Shown one piece after another: positions 36,561 through 44,782 of a stretch of DNA of 64,000 bases. The DNA is taken from positions 813,501 through 877,500 of the forward strand of contig NZ_CP036422.1 of assembly GCF_009388985.1 (NCBI RefSeq). The letters are read 5' to 3'. The position numbers were made by a program, and so were the translations under genes. Below the pieces are notes generated by a model. That model was not told where the DNA came from, did no database searches, and saw only the letters and a list, made by a program, of their open reading frames with translations. This stretch comes from Halioglobus maricola. Its GTDB lineage: Bacteria > Pseudomonadota > Gammaproteobacteria > Pseudomonadales > Halieaceae. How positions within the stretch are numbered: position 1 is the stretch's first letter; every line of letters starts with the position of its first letter.

Positions 36561-37097
36561 GTGAAAAGGAATTCACAGCGAGGCCAATGTGGCTTCACTC
36601 TGATAGAGCTGTTGGTCAGCCTTGTGTTGGCAGCGATCGTGTTAGCGGTCGCTGTGCCTTCGATGGGTATGGTAACCGCGCGTTACCAGATGCGCAGCGC
36701 AGCGCTCCAATTGCATTCCGCTTTGGAAACTGCGCGAACCGAAGCTGTTATTAGGGGCGAGCCAGTGGAGCTTTGCCCGCGTGCCCCTGAGCCGGGAAAG
36801 TGCGGGGTGGATTACCGCCAGGGCTGGATAGTCCGCACCATCATCGATGAATTGCCAGAGCTACTGCGAGATTCAGGCCCACTGCCGCCGGGCTTTTCAG
36901 TGAGCAATCGGCTGTCTACCTATGCTCTGACGAATCCTGTCTTCTACCGAGCGGATGGTAGCACCGAGCGAAATCTTACGTTTCAACTTTGTGCGCAAGA
37001 TGCAGTGGGCGCAGATGCCTTCGCCGTCGTTCTAACGATTGCTGGTCGCAGCCGTGTGGCCCGGGGCGAAGGGTTCTGCCCGGGAGAGCGCGCGTGA
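36561..37097 (+). CDS. fimT: FimT/GspH-family minor pilin
   Basis: A 178-aa type IV pilus minor pseudopilin. The prepilin leader is basic (KRNSQRGQCG) with peptidase cleavage expected at G|FTLIELLV, Glu at +5 present, followed by a hydrophobic helix of about 20 residues. The GspH/FimT C-terminal domain contains CPRAPEPGKCGVDYRQGWIV. The start is GTG 36561 with GGGAGG at 36549-36554. It is the first gene of the fimT-pilV-pilW-pilX-pilY1-pilE cluster, matching Pseudomonas fimU/fimT-pilVWXY1-E downstream of ispH. It overlaps pilV by 4 bp (GTGA). Whether FimT or FimU is the better name cannot be decided here. Confidence 0.88.
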   Translation: MKRNSQRGQCGFTLIELLVSLVLAAIVLAVAVPSMGMVTARYQMRSAALQLHSALETARTEAVIRGEPVELCPRAPEPGKCGVDYRQGWIVRTIIDELPELLRDSGPLPPGFSVSNRLSTYALTNPVFYRADGSTERNLTFQLCAQDAVGADAFAVVLTIAGRSRVARGEGFCPGERA

Positions 37098-37513
37098 AAA
37101 GAGAGTGGATCGAAGTTCCTCTAAAGGATCAGGTGGCAGGCCTGGAAAAACAGCATGGCGCGGGCTTGCTGGAGGTGACGGTCGCCCTGTTGCTGGTGTC
37201 AATCGCCAGCCTTGGCCTCTCCCGGGGACAATTGTTAGCGCGGGAAATGGGCCACGCGGCTCAGCGACATGAGCAGGCGATACAGGTGTTGCAGAGCCTG
37301 TTGGAAGTGAAGCGCGCGAATTCTGGTGCACTCAATGCAGACTTACTGCCTGGTGCTTTGAACTGTGTCGATAGCGCCGCCGGTGAAATCAGAATCCGTA
37401 TTGCGTGGCCGCCAGTGAGCAGCCTGTCAGAGACGAGCTTAGCTTGTGCTGATCCACTGCCAGACGGTTGGTCGCAGTTGCAACTGCAGACGCGAGTGGG
37501 GGAGGGTTGGTAG
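37094..37513 (+). CDS. pilV: Type IV pilus modification/minor pilin PilV
   Basis: A 139-aa prepilin-like protein. It starts at GTG 37094 inside the fimT stop and has GGGAGAG at 37082-37088 upstream. The leader runs to about residue 20 and the putative peptidase site is HGAG|LLEVTVALLLV, with Glu at +3 rather than +5 counted from that Gly and Leu rather than Phe/Met at +1, a variation seen in PilV proteins (GxxLLEVLVAL type). The tail carries three Cys (about residues 88-120). Position between fimT and pilW identifies it. It ends in TAGTG shared with pilW. Confidence 0.82.
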   Translation: MKREWIEVPLKDQVAGLEKQHGAGLLEVTVALLLVSIASLGLSRGQLLAREMGHAAQRHEQAIQVLQSLLEVKRANSGALNADLLPGALNCVDSAAGEIRIRIAWPPVSSLSETSLACADPLPDGWSQLQLQTRVGEGW

Positions 37514-38412
37514 TGGGGCTTGCCGGACGAGCGTGCAGCGGTATTGGGCTCATCGAACTGATGATCAGTCTTGCTCTTGGGGCACTGTTGTCGCTTGGGG
37601 TGGCGGGCTTGATCGTAAAGGCCCAGCGCCATTATTGGCACGACGAGCAGCTCGCCCAGCTGCGGGACAATGGACGCTACGCGCTGAATTTGCTGCGGCG
37701 AGAGCTCAGCATGGCGGGTTTCTTTGGTTATAGCTTGCCACAGGAACTAGAGGTGGATGTTGAGGCGAGCGATGCGTGTTACGCCCATCTCTTAGGCCCT
37801 TTGCCTTCAATTGAACACTATGATGATCTGGATCAGGACGGTGTCAGCGGAGCGCTGGCAGGTGTACCTGAGCCCTGCCGTAGGCAGAACTATTATCAAC
37901 CTGGCAGCGACGCCCTGCTAATACGCCGGGTACTGGATTCGCCTCTGCGATTGCGCGGAGAAACGCTGAAAACGGCGATGGACACCGCGGTCTATTTGCA
38001 GGGTGAAGGAGGCGATGCTCGGCTTGCTGTTGGGCCAGGCTCTGCAGCTATCCTCTGGCGCTACTCCCCTTATCTCTGGTTCGTTCGCAATTACTCGGTT
38101 GTCAACGGTGATGGTATTCCAGGCCTGTGTCGATTGCGTCTATCCCCCAATGGCGCTCGTCTTGCACCGGTGGAGTGCCTGGCGGAAGGGGTAGAGATGC
38201 TGCAGTTGGAGTTCGCATTGGACACCAACGGAGATATGAAGGCCGATCAATGGACATCACGACCGACGGCTTCGCAGTTGCCACAGGCGCTGCTGGTGCG
38301 TATTCGCCTATCGATGCGCAGTGTGCTGCCGCTGTCGTTCTCCGGCGGATACCTCCGGCACAACATGGCAGCCATCGTACTTTTGCGAAATAGCGATGTG
38401 TTGCGCAGTTGA
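37513..38412 (+). CDS. pilW: Type IV pilus minor pilin PilW
   Basis: A 299-aa minor pilin. The start is GTG 37513, overlapping the pilV stop by one base, with a purine-rich GGGGGAGGG at 37497-37505. The prepilin site is CSG|IGLIELMISLALGALL, followed by the hydrophobic helix and ALNLLRRELSMAGFFGY, the PilW consensus after the helix. A Ca/acidic segment DDLDQDGVSG occurs near residue 110. In Pseudomonas, PilV, PilW and PilX form the priming tip complex with PilY1 that starts pilus assembly. The stop overlaps pilX. Confidence 0.88.
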   Translation: MGLAGRACSGIGLIELMISLALGALLSLGVAGLIVKAQRHYWHDEQLAQLRDNGRYALNLLRRELSMAGFFGYSLPQELEVDVEASDACYAHLLGPLPSIEHYDDLDQDGVSGALAGVPEPCRRQNYYQPGSDALLIRRVLDSPLRLRGETLKTAMDTAVYLQGEGGDARLAVGPGSAAILWRYSPYLWFVRNYSVVNGDGIPGLCRLRLSPNGARLAPVECLAEGVEMLQLEFALDTNGDMKADQWTSRPTASQLPQALLVRIRLSMRSVLPLSFSGGYLRHNMAAIVLLRNSDVLRS

Positions 38413-38887
38413 TTTAGCGCCGGGGCGCGAAACTGGCGCGGTTCTGGTGTTCGCGCTGGTTTTTCTGGGACTACTGGCGCTACTGACTGCGGCGATCAGT
38501 GAGAGCAACCTTTTGCAGCTGCGGCTCGCGCATTATCTGGAAGCTCGTATGGTGGCGCGCCAGGCCGCGCTAGGCCGTGTTGAAAGGGTGCTGGAGCAGC
38601 ACGGGAGACTACCGCCTTCTGGTGTCCCGGGTTCTAGGCATTGTGCTGCCAACAGTTTGCTAGCGGACTGCGCGACCAACACACTCGGCCCGGATGGAGA
38701 GGCGCAGGCCTATATTGAGGTATTGGCCCGGGAGAACGACGTTCCACCTCGACTGCGCCAACACATCGCCAGTAGTGCTATTGCCTATGAGTCTGTGCAA
38801 TATGAAGTGGTCGCAGATGCCCGAGTTAATGCAGCGACCATCCGCGTGCATCAGGGCGTATTGCTGCTCCACCCAAGGGGGCAGTGA
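38396..38887 (+). CDS. pilX: Type IV pilus minor pilin PilX
   Basis: A 163-aa PilX-like protein. From ATG 38396 (overlapping the pilW end by 17 bp) the N-terminus is MCCAVDLAPGRETGAVLVFA followed by a hydrophobic helix and SESNLLQLRLAHYLEARMVA. PilX proteins have RG-A-(L/V) prepilin-like leaders; here the expected R-x-x-G|AVLVFALVFLG site is seen, with no Glu at +5, which is usual for PilX. Several Cys occur in the body. It is coupled to pilY1 by TGATG. The start is uncertain because no clear ribosome binding site precedes it. Confidence 0.78.
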   Translation: MCCAVDLAPGRETGAVLVFALVFLGLLALLTAAISESNLLQLRLAHYLEARMVARQAALGRVERVLEQHGRLPPSGVPGSRHCAANSLLADCATNTLGPDGEAQAYIEVLARENDVPPRLRQHIASSAIAYESVQYEVVADARVNAATIRVHQGVLLLHPRGQ

Positions 38888-41187
38888 TGGTTAGAAACAT
38901 ATTTTTGCTGTCGGCGATGCTCCTGTCAGCGACCACCCATTCAGACGATATTGATATTTATCTTCGCGCGCTGCAGCGCAGCGTGACGGCGGAGGTTGTG
39001 CTCTATGTGGATTGGCGCAGCGCTGGTGCGGCTGGCTTGGCACAGGATCTTCCAGCGCAGCTGTCGGAGGCGATACGCACGGCTGCAAAACCCGATCACT
39101 GGCCGTGGGGGCCGCCGGCAGTCGCAATCACACTGCTGGCGCCCCGGGTTACGCCCTGCTTCGATCCCAATTGTGACGATCCGGATTGGGCGCTATATCC
39201 GGTGCCGGACGCGAACGAGGAGGGCGCGCTGGCGGCTCTTGAAGCTGCTATGGGGTCACTGGCTGAGGCAACTGAAATGAGAAGTCTCCAGAGCTACTCC
39301 AGAAACGACGTGTCCACTGTAATCGATCGGCTGTATGGAGACAGGACCTCGGACGCAAGCTGTGCCCCGCCTGAACTACTGTATCTCGGTTTTGATGAGA
39401 CTAGCGAGACAAGGGAGCCTGCTGCGCTAGCTGCGGCAATTGCCACGCATTGGAATGCGGCAGTAGTTGATAGCGCGGGCCTGGGTTTTGTGTCTCTGGC
39501 TGGCGTTGGGGCGGGTTTCAGTGAGCGCCTTGGCAAAGCCTATCTACCCTTGTTTGAGCCGGCACCGGCCATGCCCTGGCGAGGCGGCCTGCAACAACTG
39601 TCTTCCACTGGAGAGCCTGTCGGGACGCCGCTCAACGCAGCGAACTCTGCTGCTCTGGGAGCGGTGATGCACTCGACTCCAGTGTTTGTAGATTATGGGT
39701 TACGTGCCGGATATACCGAAACGGAACCTGACGTACGCCTGTTGTTCGGGGGCAATGATGGTTACCTGCACATGTGGCATATGACGGCCCCAGTCGATGG
39801 CAGCATCATGAGCGGTCACGAAGCCTGGGCTGTGATGCCCTCGGCAATAGAGCCTGAGCAGCGCAAGATCTCTGGGCTCGATGCAGTCGCGCGTTTTCCT
39901 TACGGACTCGATGGGTCGCCGGTTGTGCATCGATATGATAGCGATCGCGATGGCACGGTCGATCCGGCAGCTGGCGACCGTGTCCTGGTGTTTTTCGGCT
40001 TGCGCCGTGGCGGCGCGGAGCTCTATGGTTGGGATATTAGCGAGCCGGATGAGCCGGTGGAGTTATGGCAGTTGTCCCGCTCCTCGCCCGCATTCGAACA
40101 GCTTGGGCTGACTTTTTCGACGCCGCAAGTGGTGCAACTGGACCTTGGAGAACCCTCTCTTCGTACTGCACTTTTGTTGGGTGCTGGATATAGCCCCAAC
40201 AAGGATTTGAGGGCAACGGCCGATATTGTGGGTAATGCCATTTATCTCCTTGATGCAGAGTCAGGTCGTCTACTGTGGCGTGCGAGTGGTCCTGGCAGCA
40301 GTGCTCCGTTCGACAGCAGCCTCGCGGCCGAGGAGATGACCCACAGTTTCGCAGCGCCTCCCGCTGTGCTGGACAGCGATGGCGATGGCGCAAGCGATAA
40401 AGCATATCTGGCCGATACTGGTGGGCAGATTTGGCGAGTCGACTTACCCCAGGCAGGTCGGGGGTGGACGGGAGACCAGACAGAGCTCATGGCTGCTGCA
40501 AGCGCCAGGGTCATCGCGCGACTTGGGGGTAGCGCCGACGCGGACCGACGCTTTTTTCACCGGGTGGATGTGACGCGGGCGAGAGACGATTTCGGCGACT
40601 ATGACGGCGTGGTTCTGGTATCCGGTAATCGCGCGAACCCACTGGAGACTGTAGTCGCTAACTACGCCTACCTGATTAAGGACCGTGGCTTTCCCGGCAT
40701 CGTCACGCATTCCCAGTTATCGGACGTCACCGAAATCTGTCGGCGACCCCAAGACGATGGCTGCACTCGTGAAACTTTGGAAAAGGGTTGGGCGCTGTCA
40801 CTTCAGGGTCTTGGTGAGAAGGGGCTGGCCTCTCCGCTGGTGCGCAGCGGCAAAGTCTATTTCAGTACCTATCTCCCGACTGCCGAGCATCTTGGTCATT
40901 GTGACGCTGGTCTGGGCGAGGGCCGGGTCTATATCGTTGATCTCTTGCACGGTGCGCCGGCAGTGCGTGAAACCTATCCCGCGAGGAACTGGGACGATGA
41001 AGATGATAAGTTGCTGGAAACACAACGCTACTTTGCTGTCGGCGATGGTATTCCCAGTGCTGTTGTGCCTTATCGCGAAGGACTGATGCTGCCAGGCCCG
41101 GGGCCAGATGGTCGGCTCGTACTAGATCCAGGTGGCACCATGCGCTGGCGCGTTCACTGGCGCGAAAGCGGCGTGGATCCGCAATGA
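38887..41187 (+). CDS. pilY1: Short PilY1-like pilus tip protein
   Basis: A 766-aa exported protein with a signal peptide (NIFLLSAMLLSATTHS). The C-terminal ~500 residues resemble the PilY1 beta-propeller: VFVDYGLR..., LFGGNDGYLHMWH, VFFGLRRGGAELYGWDISEP, and LLGAGYSPNKD. Two calcium-type loops, DSDRDGTVD (about 350-358) and DSDGDGASD (about 496-504), match EF-hand-like D-x-D-x-D-G patterns; PilY1 Ca2+ binding controls pilus extension and retraction in Pseudomonas. It is shorter than PilY1 there (~1160 aa) and no clear vWA domain is seen at the N-terminus. ATG 38887 is coupled to pilX; pilE follows with overlap. Confidence 0.85.
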   Translation: MVRNIFLLSAMLLSATTHSDDIDIYLRALQRSVTAEVVLYVDWRSAGAAGLAQDLPAQLSEAIRTAAKPDHWPWGPPAVAITLLAPRVTPCFDPNCDDPDWALYPVPDANEEGALAALEAAMGSLAEATEMRSLQSYSRNDVSTVIDRLYGDRTSDASCAPPELLYLGFDETSETREPAALAAAIATHWNAAVVDSAGLGFVSLAGVGAGFSERLGKAYLPLFEPAPAMPWRGGLQQLSSTGEPVGTPLNAANSAALGAVMHSTPVFVDYGLRAGYTETEPDVRLLFGGNDGYLHMWHMTAPVDGSIMSGHEAWAVMPSAIEPEQRKISGLDAVARFPYGLDGSPVVHRYDSDRDGTVDPAAGDRVLVFFGLRRGGAELYGWDISEPDEPVELWQLSRSSPAFEQLGLTFSTPQVVQLDLGEPSLRTALLLGAGYSPNKDLRATADIVGNAIYLLDAESGRLLWRASGPGSSAPFDSSLAAEEMTHSFAAPPAVLDSDGDGASDKAYLADTGGQIWRVDLPQAGRGWTGDQTELMAAASARVIARLGGSADADRRFFHRVDVTRARDDFGDYDGVVLVSGNRANPLETVVANYAYLIKDRGFPGIVTHSQLSDVTEICRRPQDDGCTRETLEKGWALSLQGLGEKGLASPLVRSGKVYFSTYLPTAEHLGHCDAGLGEGRVYIVDLLHGAPAVRETYPARNWDDEDDKLLETQRYFAVGDGIPSAVVPYREGLMLPGPGPDGRLVLDPGGTMRWRVHWRESGVDPQ

Positions 41188-41621
41188 TGCGTGAATCTGG
41201 TTTTTCACTGTTGGAAATGCTGGTGACGCTGGCGTTGGTCGCTATTCTTCTTGCATTGGCCCTGCCCGGGTATCGCGAAGTTCTCATGCGTTCGCACCGT
41301 GCGATCGGTAAAGCGGTCTTGCATGAAGTGGCCGCGCGGCAGGAGCGCTTTCTACTGGAGCGCAGGCGCTATGGGCTGACGCTGGCAGAGCTCGGGTTGG
41401 CTGATGAGTACTTCGTCGACGGGGGAGCGAACGCGGTAGACGCGGGGAGAGCTGTGTACAAGATCGAGCTTGCCGTAGAGGATGATGAGTATCTGGGGGT
41501 CACCGCCTGGCCCTACAATCTGCAAACGCAGGATAGTGACTGTGGTGCGTTTACGCTTGGCCGACGCGGGGAGCGTGGGGTGAGTGGTGCATGGGCGAGT
41601 CGGCCACAGCTCTGCTGGTAG
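41184..41621 (+). CDS. pilE: PilE-type minor pilin
   Basis: A 145-aa type IV pilin-like protein with a very short leader and canonical cleavage site MMRESG|FSLLEMLVTLALVAIL (Glu at +5), then the N-terminal helix ending in LPGYREVLMRSHR. The C-terminal pair of Cys (DCGAF and QLCW at the end) suits the D-loop disulfide of pilins. It is the last gene of the operon, overlapping pilY1 (ATG 41184 or 41187). In Pseudomonas the gene at this place is pilE, a minor pilin needed for assembly. It converges on pilR, 20 bp away. Confidence 0.88.
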   Translation: MMRESGFSLLEMLVTLALVAILLALALPGYREVLMRSHRAIGKAVLHEVAARQERFLLERRRYGLTLAELGLADEYFVDGGANAVDAGRAVYKIELAVEDDEYLGVTAWPYNLQTQDSDCGAFTLGRRGERGVSGAWASRPQLCW

Positions 41622-41641
41622 TCCAACTGCTGCTGGCTTGT

Positions 41642-43027
41642 CTAGTCGTCGAGGCCAAGTTTTTTCAAGCGATAGCGTAAAGAGCGGAAGCTAATGCCTA
41701 GTTGCTTCGCCGCTGCGGTCCTGTTCCAGCGGTTTTGCTCCAGGGTCGAGGTGAGCACCTTGCGCTCAATGTCTTCGAGGAATCCTTCCAGATCGCCGTC
41801 GGCGTCACGCAGGTTCCACACTTCGCTGCCAGGAGCATCTGTTTTCCGGGTACGTGTGGTGGGGTTACGTGGTGATGGGGAATTACTTGGGAACTGCAGG
41901 TCTTCATCAGTGATCTGCGAGCCGTCGGAGAGAGCGAACGCGCGCTCCAGCACATTTTCCAGCTCGCGCACGTTACCCGGGAAATCATAGCCAGACAGCG
42001 CGTCCAGCGCACTTGCATCGAGCGTGGCCCTGGTGGAACCCTCCTCATTGGAAATGCGGCTGAGGATGTTTTCAGCCAGCGCAGGTAGGTCCTCTCTGCG
42101 TTCACGCAGGCTAGGTACCTGCACATCGATCACATTGATGCGGTAGTAGAGATCGTTGCGAAAACGACCGGCTTCCACTTCGGCCGCCAGATCTTTATGG
42201 GTGGCGCTGAGTAGGCGGACATCCGTGGCTTGCTCCGCGCTGGCACCGACCGGGCGTACGGATTTCTCCTGGATGGCGCGCAAAAGTTTTACCTGCATGC
42301 CCAGCGGCAGGTCAGCCACCTCATCGAGGAACAGCGTCCCCCCGGCTGCGGCCTGGAACAGGCCGGGCTTGTCAGCGTTGGCGCCAGTGAAACTACCTTT
42401 GATATGACCGAATAGCTCGCTCTCCATCAGGTCCGGCGGGATGGCACCGCAGTTGACGGCGACAAAGTTGCCCGCAGCGCGGGGGCCATTGTTGTGGATC
42501 AGGCGTGCGACCACTTCCTTACCACTGCCAGACTCACCGCGAATATGCACTGGGGCCTGGCTGCGGGCCAGCTTGATGATCTGTTGGCGGAGAGTCTCTA
42601 CCGCAGGGGCAGAGCCAATCAAGTCGTGATCTACCGCGGTGTCGACGTCGGTGGTGTCGCCCGGTAGTTGTAATGCGCTGTGTACCAGCTTGCGCAGGGT
42701 GTCGAGTTCGATAGGTTTTGAAATGAAATCGAAGGCCCCGGCCTTGAGGGCTGAGATAGCCGTTTCTACGCTGCCATGTGCCGTGATCATCGCCACCGGT
42801 ACCTGGGGAAAATCTTGCTGGATATATTCCACCAGGCTGATGCCGTTACCATCGGGCAGCTTCATGTCAGTGAGGCAGAGGTCGGGTTCGATTTCCTTGA
42901 AGCGTGCCCGGGCCTCCCCCAGCGTGGCTGCACTGTAGGTTTCCAACCCCATCCTGCTGAGGGTAATGTCGAGCAACTCCCGGATATCCGGCTCGTCGTC
43001 GACGATAAGAACGCTTTGCGCTGCCAT
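41642..43027 (-). CDS. pilR: Sigma-54-dependent response regulator PilR
   Basis: A 461-aa NtrC-family activator. Receiver domain 1-120 with VLIVDDEPDIREL and phospho-acceptor in LCLTDMKLPDG (Asp about 53); AAA+ domain about 140-375 with GESGSGKE (Walker A), ESELFGHIKGSFTGA (sigma-54 contact loop) and GGTLFLDEVADLPL (Walker B); Fis-type helix-turn-helix at the end, NRTAAAKQLGISFRSLRYRL. PilR with sigma-54 activates the major pilin gene pilA, which is not in this window. It directly follows pilS (stop TAA then ATG) and faces the minor pilin operon. Confidence 0.95.
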   Translation of the reverse strand: MAAQSVLIVDDEPDIRELLDITLSRMGLETYSAATLGEARARFKEIEPDLCLTDMKLPDGNGISLVEYIQQDFPQVPVAMITAHGSVETAISALKAGAFDFISKPIELDTLRKLVHSALQLPGDTTDVDTAVDHDLIGSAPAVETLRQQIIKLARSQAPVHIRGESGSGKEVVARLIHNNGPRAAGNFVAVNCGAIPPDLMESELFGHIKGSFTGANADKPGLFQAAAGGTLFLDEVADLPLGMQVKLLRAIQEKSVRPVGASAEQATDVRLLSATHKDLAAEVEAGRFRNDLYYRINVIDVQVPSLRERREDLPALAENILSRISNEEGSTRATLDASALDALSGYDFPGNVRELENVLERAFALSDGSQITDEDLQFPSNSPSPRNPTTRTRKTDAPGSEVWNLRDADGDLEGFLEDIERKVLTSTLEQNRWNRTAAAKQLGISFRSLRYRLKKLGLDD

Positions 43028-44647
43028 TTATCGTGCTCGCTGACTGAGAGAAATGCGAAAACAGCTCTCACCCTTTGGTGTGGGGCGATAGTTAAGGTTC
43101 GCATTATTGATTTCACACAATTCTTTGCACAGGTACAAGCCCATGCCACTGCCTTCTGTCACCGTCGTAAAGAAGGGTTCGAAGAGTTTTGCCTGATCAG
43201 CAGCGGGCACGCCCGCGCCGCTGTCAATAATTTTGATGATGCACAGGTGGTTGATGAAATCTACTTCGACTTCCACTCGGGCAGATTCCTTACCTGTGGC
43301 GAGTTTGCTATGACGCAAGGCATTGTCGAGCAGGTTGCCAAGCACCCGGCGAAGATTTTCCGGGTCAAACTCGATGAGCATGTCCTTGTACTGGCAGTCG
43401 ACCGTGATGTCTGCCGGCCGGTTAAGGATCTTCAAGTACTCACGCACAAACTCGGTAATCCATTCCTCTAGAGCGAGATATTCCGGTTTGGGTGGCGCTC
43501 GCCGGGAGATCTGCATCACGCTCTCCACGATCTCGTTCACACGCTCGCAATGGTGCTGCACGATGTCCGCCAACCGCTGGTCGGCAGAGGACAGGTCGGG
43601 TGATTCCTGCATCAGCTGTGCTGCGTGGCTGATGGCCCCCAACGGGTTGCGAATCTCGTGAGCGATACTTGCAGTCAGTCGGCCCAGGGAGGTCAATTTG
43701 AGTGACTGGGCGTACTGTGTGACGGGCGAATAATCTTCCACAAACACGAGCGCTTCACCGTGGTTGCTGGATTGCAGGTCGCGGAAATGGGCGATAACGG
43801 GAGAGGACTCGCGAGAGGGGTTGAATGGTTGGGCGCGATGCAGACCGGTATTGCGCCAGCGTTCGAACTGGATCGCCAGTTCATCGCAGTAATCAGCCAA
43901 CTGCCTGCCCTGTTCCAGCACCATGGGCCGCTCGGGCACGAGCAGGCTGGAGGCCGACTTGTTCATCACTCTTACGATTCCGCGCTCATCTACCAGCAAT
44001 ATCCCGGTTTCCATATGCTGCACGATTTGCTCGTTCAGCCGCTGCAGGTCGTAGAGATCGCTGGCCCGGTTGCGCGCCAGTTCTTCCGCTCGGCCAAGGC
44101 GTTGGGCCACCGCCTGTACCATCAACGATACGAAGAAGATCAGTGCCCCGATAATACCGGCGGGGAACATCGCGTTTATGTCGAGTTCGCCCTTGAAGGT
44201 GAGCCAGGCCGTGTCGATTAGCAGGGCCAACACACTGAGCGCCGCGATCAGGGTTGCCAGCGTGCGATTGCTGATCAGGACTGCGCTGGCAGCGACGGTA
44301 ATGACCAACAAGACGGGCAGGCCACTGGCAATGCCGCCGGAGAAGTCCGCCAGCAGCGTAATAGCAATGATATCGAGTATGAAAACGGCCAGCATGACGC
44401 GCTGATTCAGGCGGCGAGAGAAGAAGCCAGCGAGGGGAATACTGGTGGAAAGGTGAATCAGGGCCACGATGGCGTAGAGCGCCGGGTTCAGTGAGCCGAC
44501 CAGTTGGCGGGTATTGGGGCTGATCAGCATGATCAGCAGCAGCACAGAGAGCAGTGACCGATAGCCAATGTAAATCCGGAACAGGGCCAGGTTCTGCTGC
44601 GAGGGTGCGCCGGTTGCGGGTTTGGTGAGAATAGCGGGCTGGTTCAC
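43028..44647 (-). CDS. pilS: Sensor histidine kinase PilS
   Basis: A 539-aa membrane histidine kinase partnering PilR. About six N-terminal membrane helices (residues ~20-175), a PAS-like domain (~200-310), the HisKA box SIAHEIRNPLGAISHAAQLM with phospho-His, and HATPase motifs LGNLLDNALRH (N box), DSGAGV (G1) and GMGLYLCKEL (G2) are present. An open reading frame extends to 44890, but that would invade divergent nadE; GTG 44647 gives the PilS-like N-terminus and is used, without a strong ribosome binding site. Membrane PilS of Pseudomonas senses PilA pilin subunits. Confidence 0.92.
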   Translation of the reverse strand: MNQPAILTKPATGAPSQQNLALFRIYIGYRSLLSVLLLIMLISPNTRQLVGSLNPALYAIVALIHLSTSIPLAGFFSRRLNQRVMLAVFILDIIAITLLADFSGGIASGLPVLLVITVAASAVLISNRTLATLIAALSVLALLIDTAWLTFKGELDINAMFPAGIIGALIFFVSLMVQAVAQRLGRAEELARNRASDLYDLQRLNEQIVQHMETGILLVDERGIVRVMNKSASSLLVPERPMVLEQGRQLADYCDELAIQFERWRNTGLHRAQPFNPSRESSPVIAHFRDLQSSNHGEALVFVEDYSPVTQYAQSLKLTSLGRLTASIAHEIRNPLGAISHAAQLMQESPDLSSADQRLADIVQHHCERVNEIVESVMQISRRAPPKPEYLALEEWITEFVREYLKILNRPADITVDCQYKDMLIEFDPENLRRVLGNLLDNALRHSKLATGKESARVEVEVDFINHLCIIKIIDSGAGVPAADQAKLFEPFFTTVTEGSGMGLYLCKELCEINNANLNYRPTPKGESCFRISLSQRAR

Positions 44648-44782
44648 GCTGAGGCCGGGGCGTCCGTTGACTGGATTGCCATAGTGTATCAGGCATTCTT
44701 GATCTTGGGGCTGGCTTAAGGCGCCAGTTTCTCGGAAAATAGCGCCCCGTTTGTAGCGACAGTGCAGCGAGACAGCTCTCTC

